A stretch of DNA of 20,680 bases from Mycolicibacterium malmesburyense (GCF_001050015.1 NZ_CVTB01000300.1:1-20680); one strand, 5' to 3'. Shown: positions 1-5,730, counted from the stretch's first letter. The notes: generated by a model not told the origin, from the letters alone. A program made the numbers and translations.

Positions 1-174
1 GGGACCTGCCGGTACCGGCACCACCGAGTAGCCCTGCGGTGCCCGGCCGAAGTCGGATGAGCCCGGATCTGCCCGCCTGACGTAAACGGTCACGCCGTGA
101 CCGCGTCTGGTCAGAGCCGCTGCCTGCTCGACGACACGCATGTCGTGAGCGTCCGACACCATGGCGACCCTCAT
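1..174 (-). CDS. Glycosyltransferase (GT4-like), N-terminal 58 residues, cut by window edge
   Basis: Reading the minus strand from the ATG at 174 gives an open frame of 58 codons that runs off the left edge. It begins MRVAMVSDAHDMRVVEQAAA and continues with RRGHGVTVYVRR. A beta strand, a loop with small residues, a long helix and then 'RGH-V-V' is the usual start of the first Rossmann domain of GT4/GT1 glycosyltransferases, which transfer a sugar from a nucleotide donor. Donor and acceptor cannot be judged because the donor-binding domain lies outside the window. An alternative start is the ATG at 163; no strong Shine-Dalgarno sequence decides between them. A SigF-type promoter lies upstream on the same strand at 240-265. 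The gene diverges from the acidic small protein at 369. Family assignment is inferred from the N-terminus alone. Confidence 0.6.
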   Translation of the reverse strand, partial: MRVAMVSDAHDMRVVEQAAALTRRGHGVTVYVRRADPGSSDFGRAPQGYSVVPVPAGP

Positions 175-239
175 TGGGCGCGCGTACATTCCGGCTGAAC
201 AGCCATCCGAGTGGTCCGCAGTGGAGGCACACCTGCCGC

Positions 240-265
240 CTACCCTGGCGTTTCGCACGCAAAAC
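240..265 (-). promoter_or_regulatory. SigF-type promoter for the glycosyltransferase
   Basis: On the minus strand GTTT (265-262) is followed by exactly 16 bases and then GGGTAG (245-240). This matches the mycobacterial SigF pattern GTTT-N15-17-GGGTA. The predicted transcription start is near 232, giving a leader of about 58 bases before the ATG at 174. Confidence 0.6.
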
Positions 266-333
266 GATGCGCGATCGGTTCTTCGCGCGGCGGATACACG
301 CCGTTCGCATTCCGGACCGACCACCGCGGCGCC

Positions 334-358
334 GTTTCGTCCATCGGGGCCCGGGTAT
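334..358 (+). promoter_or_regulatory. SigF-type promoter for the 67-residue acidic protein
   Basis: GTTT at 334-337, a 15-base spacer and GGGTAT at 353-358 give a full match to the SigF pattern. The ATG of the next gene is at 369, only 10 bases after the -10 element, so the transcript should be leaderless or have a leader of only a few bases. Confidence 0.65.
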
Positions 359-368
359 TCCGCCGGGC

Positions 369-572
369 ATGTCAGACAGCCAGGGCCTGCCCGACGACGT
401 CCCCATCCCCGACGCGGTGGAACAAAGGCGCGACGCCCGTGAACAAGTTCTCGACGAGGAGGCGAGCGTCGAGCCGGAACCGGATCCGCCTCTCGAGGCG
501 TCGCCCGCGGACTGGCAGGAACAGCTGGAGACGGTGGACATCGACCCCGAGGACGATGCCGCGCCGGAGTGA
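369..572 (+). CDS. Small acidic hypothetical protein, 67 residues
   Basis: The open frame from ATG 369 to TGA 570-572 encodes a very acidic, probably disordered protein with no cysteine, signal peptide or membrane segment. It contains the phrase 'DVPIPDAVEQRR' and ends 'VDIDPEDDAAPE'. The 'DAVEQ' motif in an acidic background is familiar from small mycobacterial hypothetical proteins, but I know no function for it. The frame is open further upstream, to 174, but this start is preferred because a perfect SigF-type promoter ends 10 bases before the ATG, which would leave longer versions untranscribed. It is the first of two plus-strand small genes with SigF-like promoters, followed by the CsbD-like gene. 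A role in stationary-phase or stress physiology is inferred from the promoter only. Confidence 0.65.
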   Translation: MSDSQGLPDDVPIPDAVEQRRDAREQVLDEEASVEPEPDPPLEASPADWQEQLETVDIDPEDDAAPE

Positions 573-592
573 CCTAGCACGCCTTCGCGAGC

Positions 593-618
593 GTTTAGCC
601 GATCATGCCCTCGGGAAC
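593..618 (+). promoter_or_regulatory. Probable SigF-type promoter for the CsbD-like gene
   Basis: GTTT at 593-596, 16 bases, then GGGAAC at 613-618. The -10 deviates from GGGTAT at the fourth and sixth bases, but the same GGGAAC form with the same 16-base spacing occurs at 2445-2470 in this window. Predicted start of transcription is around 625. Confidence 0.45.
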
Positions 619-624
619 TCGTCC

Positions 625-647
625 TCCACGAGGAAGTACCTCGTGGA
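625..647 (+). repeat. Perfect 9-bp inverted repeat in the csbD leader
   Basis: TCCACGAGG (625-633), loop AAGTA, CCTCGTGGA (639-647). If transcription starts near 625, as the upstream promoter predicts, this would form a hairpin at the extreme 5' end of the mRNA, a position known to protect transcripts from decay. It could also be an operator. The 23 bases do not overlap any coding sequence. Confidence 0.5.
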
Positions 648-680
648 TGAACTGATCCACGCACATTGCGGAAGGTGAAT

Positions 681-917
681 ATGACCGAGAAGAACAGCGG
701 CCCCGAAGAAGGCATCAAGGGAGTCGTCGAAGACGTCAAGGGCAAAGCCAAGGAAACGGTCGGCACCGTCACCGGCCGCGATGACATGGTCCGCGAAGGC
801 AAGGCCCAGCAAGACAAGGCCGACGCCCAGCAGGATGCCGCCAAGAAGGAAGCGGAGGCGGAATCCGCCCGGGCGGGCGCGGACGCCGCCGAGAAGCGCC
901 AGGAGAACGAGCAGTAA
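681..917 (+). CDS. CsbD-like stress protein, 78 residues
   Basis: The protein begins MTEKNSGPEEGIKGVVEDVKG and carries the CsbD/UPF0337 signature: 'GKAKETVGTVTGRDDMVREGKAQQDKAD' spans the first half. The second half is a lysine-, alanine- and glutamate-rich helix, typical of the charged tails of this family. CsbD-like proteins are small, hydrophilic, cytoplasmic and abundant in stressed or stationary cells; their molecular job is unknown. In Bacillus csbD belongs to the SigB general-stress regulon, and here a SigF-like promoter sits upstream, which fits. The ATG at 681 is chosen over the in-frame TTG at 666 because GGAAGGTG at 670-677 is a good ribosome binding site for it and the family starts at this point. 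A strong terminator follows at 939-970. Confidence 0.9.
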   Translation: MTEKNSGPEEGIKGVVEDVKGKAKETVGTVTGRDDMVREGKAQQDKADAQQDAAKKEAEAESARAGADAAEKRQENEQ

Positions 918-938
918 CCACTGCAGGTAGATCCAAGT

Positions 939-970
939 AGAAAAGCCCAGCCGATCGGCTGGGCTTTTCT
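939..970. terminator. Bidirectional intrinsic terminator, 32-base perfect palindrome
   Basis: Bases 939-970 read identically on both strands, with core GCCCAGCCGATCGGCTGGGC flanked by AGAAAA and TTTTCT. Both strands thus give a GC-rich stem followed by a U-rich run. It lies exactly between the convergent csbD (stop at 917) and usfY (stop at 981) genes, so it can end both transcripts. Confidence 0.85.
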
Positions 971-980
971 CTTGTCTGTC

Positions 981-1289
981 TCAACTACTGGGTTTTTGTC
1001 TCACAGCGTCGGGATGTTCTGCGTACCAACGATCTTCGATCTTGCGCACCCGCAGATGTTCGACCAGCAGCCATCCGCCGCCGATGACGAACAGTGCAGC
1101 AGAACCACTGCCCAGGCCGATGCCGACGCTGTGGTGGCCGGCGCCATGGGCCGCCAGCGCCGAAACGAACAGCACCAGGGCCAACCCGATGAGGATCAGT
1201 CCCGGCAGGTTCTTGGTGTCCTTCATCGACTCCCCGGCGTGCGGACGTGTCGTCCTCGCGTGGTCGACGGGATCCTTCGGGCTCTTCAT
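981..1289 (-). CDS. usfY: UsfY-like small membrane protein
   Basis: A 102-residue protein starting MKSPKDPVDHARTTRPHAGE. The 'DPVDHARTTR-HAGES' opening and the ending 'RKIEDRWYAEHPDAVRQ' match what I know of mycobacterial UsfY, named for its place next to sigF in M. tuberculosis (Rv3288c). Two hydrophobic helices are visible at about residues 29-50 and 55-77, with a short histidine-rich turn between them, so it should be an inner-membrane protein. Function is unknown. The start at 1289 is backed by AGAGGAG five bases upstream. A full SigF-type promoter lies at 1348-1373. sigF and its anti-sigma gene are not adjacent here, so this is a detached usfY or a paralogue. Confidence 0.75.
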   Translation of the reverse strand: MKSPKDPVDHARTTRPHAGESMKDTKNLPGLILIGLALVLFVSALAAHGAGHHSVGIGLGSGSAALFVIGGGWLLVEHLRVRKIEDRWYAEHPDAVRQKPSS

Positions 1290-1347
1290 CGGTACTCCTC
1301 TCTCGGCATACCTCCGCCCCGCTGATGGGCTATTGACAACGCTAGAA

Positions 1348-1373
1348 CTACCCGACCCCCCATGTGCAGAAAC
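1348..1373 (-). promoter_or_regulatory. SigF-type promoter for usfY
   Basis: On the minus strand GTTT (1373-1370), 16 bases, then GGGTAG (1353-1348): a full match. It sits in the 100-base gap between the oxidoreductase stop (1390) and usfY, implying that usfY is transcribed separately from the operon upstream. Predicted leader is about 50 bases. Confidence 0.65.
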
Positions 1374-1389
1374 CGCGGCGAAATTCGCG

Positions 1390-2019
1390 TTATTCGTAGG
1401 GCGGGTACGCGTCTGCCCGCAGGACCGTCGCAAGGTGAGCGGCGTTGCGCGCCAATGCCGCAGTCGTCGACTCGACGGGCTCGGGCACCTCGCCGAGTTC
1501 CTTGTAGTCCGTGCTCTGCATCGCTTCGCCCGTCCAATAGGTGCCACCCTGGGCCGGGACCGTGTAGCCGATGTCGTTGAGGCCTTGAAAGCAGTCGGCG
1601 ATCACCTTGTGTGCGCCGTCCTCGTTGCCGACCACGCCGACCACGGCGACCTTGCCCACCATGACGGGCCGCCCGGCGTCGTCGGTGTTCGACAGTTCGG
1701 CATCGAGTCGTTCCAGCACCCGCTGTGTCACGCTGGCGGGATGCCCCAACCAGATGGGGGTGGACAGCACCAGGATGTCGGCGCCCAGCAGTTTGTCACG
1801 GATCTGCGGCCACTCGTCGCCGTCGCCCATGTCGGCCTCGACGCCGGGCGCGATCGCGTAGTCCACGCAGCGCACGGTCGAGGTCTGCACACCGGAGTCG
1901 CGAAGCTTCTGGCAGATGTGCTCGGCCATCAACGCGCTGCTCGACTCCGCAGGACTGGGCTTGAGGCTGCACACCAAGGCGACGGCGGTCAGCGGCCGGT
2001 CGTCCGTCGGCGTGCTCAT
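1390..2019 (-). CDS. Flavodoxin-fold NAD(P)H-dependent oxidoreductase
   Basis: A 209-residue protein with the flavodoxin-like layout of NADPH-dependent FMN reductases. The N-terminal strand and phosphate loop is 'ALVCSLKPSPAESSSALM', followed by 'ADILVLSTPIWLGHPASVTQ' at about 80-100, the flavin-contacting segment, and 'GKVAVVGVVGNEDGAH' in the second half. It probably reduces quinones, flavins or other electrophiles in the cytoplasm with FMN bound. Its start ATG at 2019 overlaps the stop of the upstream membrane protein gene by four bases (ATGA), so the two are translationally coupled. The SigF-type promoter at 2445-2470 probably drives both. The actual substrate is not predictable. It could also be described as a flavodoxin family or WrbA-like protein. 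Confidence 0.8.
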   Translation of the reverse strand: MSTPTDDRPLTAVALVCSLKPSPAESSSALMAEHICQKLRDSGVQTSTVRCVDYAIAPGVEADMGDGDEWPQIRDKLLGADILVLSTPIWLGHPASVTQRVLERLDAELSNTDDAGRPVMVGKVAVVGVVGNEDGAHKVIADCFQGLNDIGYTVPAQGGTYWTGEAMQSTDYKELGEVPEPVESTTAALARNAAHLATVLRADAYPPYE

Positions 2020-2387
2020 CCCCCGAACACCGCTGAGCCGGTGAGGGCGGGCATGCTGGTCGTGAGCACCAGGAGCGTCGACGCCAGCAGGAACCATCCC
2101 GCACCCTGCCACGCCGACGACATCTCGCCTCGACGCCAGTTCTGATAGGCGCGGAAGAAGGCGCGCAGTCCGCCGCCGAGCAGGACGGCGGGTGCCGCGA
2201 GTGCCAGCATCGTCCGTTGGGGCGCCCCGCAGGCCAGGGTGTCGGCGGTGGCACCCTGGCAGGTGCTCACCCACACCATCGCGCCGAGCAGGAATATGCC
2301 GCCGGTGGCCCCGATCCCGAAGGCGAACCGCACCGCGTCGCGGATGCCGGTGTCGATATGTCTCAACGTGCTCGGACCGTGGTACAC
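2016..2387 (-). CDS. Three-helix membrane protein of unknown function
   Basis: A 123-residue protein beginning at a GTG (2387), with GGGAG nine bases upstream as ribosome binding site. Hydrophobic helices are visible at about residues 20-42, 59-79 and 95-113, separated by a short cysteine-containing loop (Cys43, Cys53) and a basic loop 'RAYQNWRRGE'. No known enzymatic motif is seen. Its position next to lat and the usfY region, and its size, make it a candidate equivalent of M. tuberculosis Rv3289c, a small transmembrane protein between usfY and lat; this is an inference from position and length. It is the first gene of an operon with the flavodoxin-fold oxidoreductase, so it may anchor or supply electrons to that enzyme. 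Confidence 0.75.
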   Translation of the reverse strand: MYHGPSTLRHIDTGIRDAVRFAFGIGATGGIFLLGAMVWVSTCQGATADTLACGAPQRTMLALAAPAVLLGGGLRAFFRAYQNWRRGEMSSAWQGAGWFLLASTLLVLTTSMPALTGSAVFGG

Positions 2388-2444
2388 GACGAGAAACTCC
2401 CGAATTTGCTGCTGGATCAGCGAAATGGATGTGACGCATCCGGT

Positions 2445-2470
2445 GTTCCCGGCCGGGTGGCTCGATAAAC
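2445..2470 (-). promoter_or_regulatory. Probable SigF-type promoter for the membrane protein-oxidoreductase operon
   Basis: On the minus strand GTTT (2470-2467), 16 bases, then GGGAAC (2450-2445). It lies immediately after the stop of the PAS-ANTAR gene (2472) and about 58 bases before the GTG at 2387, making the two-gene operon a separate unit. Confidence 0.5.
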
Positions 2471-2471
2471 C

Positions 2472-3152
2472 TCAGGATTCGACGCGGTAGTGCGCGGTCA
2501 GCAGGAGTCGATCGTAGATGGAGCGCGGCGGCAGCTCTTCGTCATAGGTGAGCCCGAGGAAGTCCTTTGCGATTTGCTCGGCCAGCACCCGCAGTTTGGT
2601 GTTGGTCTCCTGCGAGCGCCACCGGAGCAACTCGAACGCCGAGTCGGCGGAGATTCGGTAGATCAACATGAGCATGCCCTTGGCCTGCTCGATCGGGCCG
2701 CGAGCCTCCGCCATCTCGTTGACCGCCGCGCTGAAGTCCTTGTCGCGCCGCAGAAGTGCGGACGGCGTGACGTCGACGTAGAACCCGTGGGTCCCGACCA
2801 CCTGATTGTCGTCGTCGAACAGTTGGTCGCCCACCACCACGACGTCGTGGACCTCGCCGCGGGCGTCGATGATCCGGTGACGGGTGGAGAACGCCCCCGA
2901 GGTACGCCGGATCTCGTCCAGCGTCGCCGCCACCTGACGGTAGTCGTCGGGGTGCTTGTGCGACAGCACCAGGTCGGTCGTCGGTTGAGCCGTACCCGGC
3001 TCGTAGCCGTGCATCCGTTCGACCTGCGGCGACCATTCCCAGCGTTCGTCGGCGAAGTAGAACCGGAACCACCCCACACGATGCGGGTCACCGCCGGCGA
3101 GCGCCTGCTCGATGGGTGTCTGCGCGGTGGACTCGGCCACCTCGTCGGTCAT
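2472..3152 (-). CDS. PAS-ANTAR signal-responsive RNA-binding regulator
   Basis: A 226-residue protein with two domains. Residues about 28-130 form a PAS fold of the PAS_3 type ('WFRFYFADERWEWSPQVERM', 'HPDDYRQV', 'GTHGFYVDVT'). Residues about 141-197 are an ANTAR domain ('AVNEMAEARGPIEQAKGMLM', 'ISADSAFELLRWRSQETNTK'), the three-helix unit that binds paired RNA hairpins and prevents transcription termination. No phospho-acceptor receiver domain is present, so the input is probably a ligand, oxygen/redox or light signal through PAS; no heme or flavin residue can be assigned. Start: the ATG at 3152 lacks a ribosome binding site but has a -10 element TAACCT six bases upstream, consistent with a leaderless mRNA. 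It diverges from the Mrr-like gene and lies beside the SigF-type island. Which RNAs it controls is unknown. Confidence 0.88.
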   Translation of the reverse strand: MTDEVAESTAQTPIEQALAGGDPHRVGWFRFYFADERWEWSPQVERMHGYEPGTAQPTTDLVLSHKHPDDYRQVAATLDEIRRTSGAFSTRHRIIDARGEVHDVVVVGDQLFDDDNQVVGTHGFYVDVTPSALLRRDKDFSAAVNEMAEARGPIEQAKGMLMLIYRISADSAFELLRWRSQETNTKLRVLAEQIAKDFLGLTYDEELPPRSIYDRLLLTAHYRVES

Positions 3153-3158
3153 GTTCGC

Positions 3159-3164
3159 AGGTTA
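3159..3164 (-). promoter_or_regulatory. Candidate -10 of a leaderless promoter for the PAS-ANTAR gene
   Basis: TAACCT on the minus strand, six bases before the ATG at 3152. There is no purine-rich ribosome binding site in between. No clear -35 is seen. Confidence 0.45.
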
Positions 3165-3234
3165 GCGCCGGTGACCACACATGCGTATTGCAAATGCCCG
3201 GGTCGGCCAACCGGGGAATGTCGGCGCCGGGCCG

Positions 3235-3240
3235 TACGAT
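3235..3240 (+). promoter_or_regulatory. Candidate -10 of a leaderless promoter for the Mrr-like gene
   Basis: TACGAT at 3235-3240 followed by seven bases and then GTG at 3248, with no ribosome binding site. This fits a transcript that starts on the GTG codon and is the reason for the start chosen for that gene. Confidence 0.5.
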
Positions 3241-3247
3241 CCGTCGG

Positions 3248-3811
3248 GTGTCCGTGAGGGTGTACCTGGCCGGCGCCGTTGCCGCAGGCGCCGGGGCATG
3301 GCTTCTCGGGGTCGCCCCGCAGTGGAGCGTCGCGGTCGGGCTCATCGCGCCGCTGTTGCTCGCCGCCGCCCCGCGCTTTCTCGCCGGGACGCTCGCCGGC
3401 GTCACGACTGCGGGCCCGGGCGAGGATGCCACCGCGGCGATGACGGGCCCGGAGTTCGAGGACCACGTGGCGCGCGTGGCCCGGTCCTGCGGAGCCCCGG
3501 TCATCATGACCGCGATGACGGGCGACTGGGGCGTCGACATCATCGTCGGCAAGCGACCGAATCGCGTTGCCATTCAATGCAAGCGGCAGTCGCGTCCGGT
3601 CGGGGCCGGGGCCGTCCAGGAAGTGGTGGCAGGTGCGCCGATGCAGGACTGCGTCAGGACGATGGTGGTGACGAACCACGAATTCACCGCCGCCGCACGT
3701 AAACTCGCCGAACTTCACGGCTGCGTGCTGGTGGGCGGGTCCGACCTGCCCCGGTTGCGGTCGACGATCCGGCGGCTGCTGGAGCCGTCGGCGCCGACGC
3801 AGATCAGCTGA
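3248..3811 (+). CDS. Membrane-anchored Mrr-type restriction endonuclease-like protein
   Basis: A 187-residue protein from GTG 3248. Two hydrophobic segments at about residues 4-21 and 26-45 should place the N-terminus in the membrane. Residues about 65-165 form an Mrr_cat nuclease domain: 'GPEFEDHVARVARSCG', then 'GDWGVDIIV' with Asp97 and 'VAIQCKRQ' with Gln110 and Lys112, the D-x12-QxK metal-binding core of this family. Mrr-type domains cleave DNA, often modified DNA. No DNA-recognition (winged-helix) domain and no neighbouring methyltransferase are present, so it is not a classical restriction system. A membrane-tethered solitary form could act in phage defence, DNA uptake control or turnover, but this is speculation. 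The open frame extends upstream to 3116, but that part lies within the divergent gene and before the likely promoter. Its end overlaps lat by eight bases, convergently. Confidence 0.82.
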   Translation: MSVRVYLAGAVAAGAGAWLLGVAPQWSVAVGLIAPLLLAAAPRFLAGTLAGVTTAGPGEDATAAMTGPEFEDHVARVARSCGAPVIMTAMTGDWGVDIIVGKRPNRVAIQCKRQSRPVGAGAVQEVVAGAPMQDCVRTMVVTNHEFTAAARKLAELHGCVLVGGSDLPRLRSTIRRLLEPSAPTQIS

Positions 3812-5168
3812 GCGCGTCGCGCACCGCGGTGCGGGTCGCGGCTACGGTTGCGTCGATGGCCGCGTCGATGTCCTCCCTCGACACCGTCAGGGCGGGCCGG
3901 AACCGCACGCTGCGCTCCCCGCTGGGAAGCAGGATCACGCGCCGGTCCCACAGCCGGCGAACCAGTTCGTCACGAAGCGCCGGCGTGGGCAGGCTGAACG
4001 CGCACATCAGGCCGCGGCCCCGGACGTCGAGGACGACTCGTGGAAACTCCGCCGACAGGTTCTCCAGCCGGCCCAGTAGATAGCGGCCCGTCGCGGCGGC
4101 GCGAGGCAGGAGAGCGTCGGCCTCGATCACCTCGAGGATCCGGCGGGCCCGCACCATGTCGGTGAGGTTGCCGCCCCACGTCGAGTTGAGCCGCGAACTC
4201 ACGGCGAAGACGTTGTCGGGCACGTCGTCGACCCGGCGGCCGGCCATGATGCCGCAGACCTGGGTCTTCTTGCCGAAGGCGACGACATCGGGGGTGACGC
4301 CGAGTTGCTGGTATGCCCACGCGGTGCCGGTCAGCCCGCAGCCCGTCTGGACCTCGTCGAAGATCAGCAGCGCCTCGAATTCGTCGCACAGGTCGCGCAT
4401 CGCGGCGAAGAACTGCGGCCGGAAGTGCCGGTCGCCGCCCTCCCCCTGGATCGGTTCGGCGATGAAGCACGCGACATCGTGCCGGTGGACCTCGAACGCC
4501 GCCCGCGCCTGGCGCAGCGACTCCGCCTCGACCGCGTCCATGGCGTCATCGTCGGAGCCGGCGCGGATCACCGGCGCGTCGATGCGCGGCCAGTCGAACT
4601 TCGGAAACCGCGCCACCTTGTTGGGGTCGGTGTTGGTCAGCGACAAGGTGTAGCCGCTGCGGCCGTGGAACGCGCCGCGCAGGTGCAGAACCTTGGTGCC
4701 CAGACCCGGATCTCGCCCGTTGGCCTCGTTGTGCCTGCTCTTCCAGTCGAATGCCACCTTCAGCGCGTTCTCGACCGCGAGCGCCCCGCCGTCGACGAAG
4801 AACAGGTGCGGCAGCGCGGGATCACCGAGCACCCGCACGAACGTGTCGACGAACCGGGCCATCGGGACGGTGTAGGCGTCGGAGTTGCTCGGTTTGTTGA
4901 CCGCGGCCTGCGCGAGCTCGGCGAGAAACTCCTCGTCGTCGGCCAGTGCCGGGTGGTTCATCCCCAACGCCGACGACGCGAAGAACGTGAACATGTCCAG
5001 GAAGCGCTCGCCGGTTCGGGCGTCGACCAGGTACGAACCCGACGATCGCCGCATGTCGAGGACGAGATCCATGCCGTCGGCCAGGATGCTGCGCGACAGC
5101 ACGGCATGGACATCGTCGGGGCCGATGCCGGATGCGGCGAGCTCGGGGCGCGTCAACAGATCGGTCAT
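3804..5168 (-). CDS. lat: L-lysine 6-aminotransferase
   Basis: The 454-residue protein matches mycobacterial Lat (M. tuberculosis Rv3290c) in length and motifs. Lat is a PLP-dependent class III aminotransferase that moves the epsilon-amino group of L-lysine to 2-oxoglutarate, giving 2-aminoadipate 6-semialdehyde (cyclising to piperideine-6-carboxylate) and glutamate. The key residues keep the known numbering: the PLP lysine in 'AFGKK' (Lys300), Asp271 in 'IFDEVQTG', the substrate-switch Glu243 in 'EPIQGEGG', and Thr330 in 'RLNSTWGG'. The ATG at 5168 has TAATCT six bases upstream, a leaderless arrangement, and an AT-rich probable LrpA-binding stretch at 5175-5220. lrpA lies immediately upstream on the same strand, 52 bases away. 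In M. tuberculosis lat is induced on starvation. The 3' end overlaps the Mrr-like gene by eight bases. Confidence 0.96.
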   Translation of the reverse strand: MTDLLTRPELAASGIGPDDVHAVLSRSILADGMDLVLDMRRSSGSYLVDARTGERFLDMFTFFASSALGMNHPALADDEEFLAELAQAAVNKPSNSDAYTVPMARFVDTFVRVLGDPALPHLFFVDGGALAVENALKVAFDWKSRHNEANGRDPGLGTKVLHLRGAFHGRSGYTLSLTNTDPNKVARFPKFDWPRIDAPVIRAGSDDDAMDAVEAESLRQARAAFEVHRHDVACFIAEPIQGEGGDRHFRPQFFAAMRDLCDEFEALLIFDEVQTGCGLTGTAWAYQQLGVTPDVVAFGKKTQVCGIMAGRRVDDVPDNVFAVSSRLNSTWGGNLTDMVRARRILEVIEADALLPRAAATGRYLLGRLENLSAEFPRVVLDVRGRGLMCAFSLPTPALRDELVRRLWDRRVILLPSGERSVRFRPALTVSREDIDAAIDATVAATRTAVRDALS

Positions 5169-5174
5169 GGCGCC

Positions 5175-5220
5175 AGATTACCAGAAATTTTACGGTTATT
5201 CCGAGGATAGACAGCAATAA
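5175..5220 (-). promoter_or_regulatory. AT-rich lrpA-lat gap: leaderless -10 and probable LrpA operator
   Basis: The 52-base gap 5169-5220 is 58% A+T, by my count, in very GC-rich surroundings. It contains TAATCT (minus strand, 5180-5175) as -10 six bases before the lat ATG; a CAGAAATTTTACG element (5182-5194) resembling Lrp-type sites with an A/T core; and the arms TTATT (5196-5200) and AATAA (5216-5220), 15 bases apart. LrpA of M. tuberculosis is known to bind near lat; the exact site here is inferred. Confidence 0.5.
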
Positions 5221-5700
5221 TTACGACAGAAAGTCGCGACGCTCGTAAAAAGTCTGTAGGATGATCGTGCTTCGGGTCCGCACGTTGGCCGCGGTGCGTA
5301 TCTGCTGCAACAGGTCCTCGAGGGCCCGCGCCGACTCGACGCGGACCAACAGGACGTAGCTCTCGTCACCGGCCACCGAATGACAGGACTCGATGGCCTC
5401 GATGTGTTGGAGGCGGGCGGGTGCGTCGTCGGGTTGGGAGGGATCGAGAGGAGTGATCGCCACGAACGCCGACAGCATCTTGCCGACCGCTTCGGGGTTG
5501 ATCCGGGCCGAGTACCCGGTCACCACGCCGCGCGCCTCGAGCCGACGCACCCGCGACTGCACAGCCGAGACCGACAGCCCCGTGGTCGCCGCCAGGTGCG
5601 CCAGCGTCGCGCGGCCGTCGGCGATGAGTTCGCGAACCAGGGTGCGGTCGATCTCGTCGAGATGTGTCGCGGTATGGGCCTGTTCGTCGGCTCCGGCCAT
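5221..5700 (-). CDS. lrpA: Lrp/AsnC family transcriptional regulator LrpA
   Basis: A 159-residue protein with the standard Lrp/AsnC architecture. An N-terminal helix-turn-helix occupies about residues 14-63 ('LDEIDRTLVRELIADGRATL', 'LSVSAVQSRVRRLEARGVV') and a C-terminal RAM ligand-binding domain about 75-150 ('AFVAITPL', 'CHSVAGDESYVLLVRVES'). Lrp proteins form octamers or larger rings that bind several sites and respond to amino acids, here plausibly lysine. The position next to lat equals Rv3291c-Rv3290c in M. tuberculosis, whose LrpA is a feast/famine regulator. The frame is open much further upstream, antisense to hglS, but the ATG at 5700 fits the family start and has TACAGT six bases upstream, so the mRNA is probably leaderless. 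The divergent hglS-pcd pair is likely under the same control. Confidence 0.93.
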   Translation of the reverse strand: MAGADEQAHTATHLDEIDRTLVRELIADGRATLAHLAATTGLSVSAVQSRVRRLEARGVVTGYSARINPEAVGKMLSAFVAITPLDPSQPDDAPARLQHIEAIESCHSVAGDESYVLLVRVESARALEDLLQQIRTAANVRTRSTIILQTFYERRDFLS

Positions 5701-5706
5701 GGCGGC

Positions 5707-5712
5707 ACTGTA
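5707..5712 (-). promoter_or_regulatory. Candidate -10 of a leaderless promoter for lrpA
   Basis: TACAGT on the minus strand, six bases before the ATG at 5700. No ribosome binding site is present. The site lies in the 30-base gap to the divergent hglS gene. Confidence 0.45.
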
Positions 5713-5730
5713 TCCGAGGCGGTGCGCACG

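Noticed and set aside
1042..2145. A 367-codon plus-strand frame opposite usfY and the oxidoreductase.
   Set aside because: No family features, and the minus-strand genes have domains, ribosome binding sites or coupling and promoters.
2490..3257. A 255-codon plus-strand frame opposite the PAS-ANTAR gene.
   Set aside because: Antisense shadow; the minus-strand product has two clear domains.
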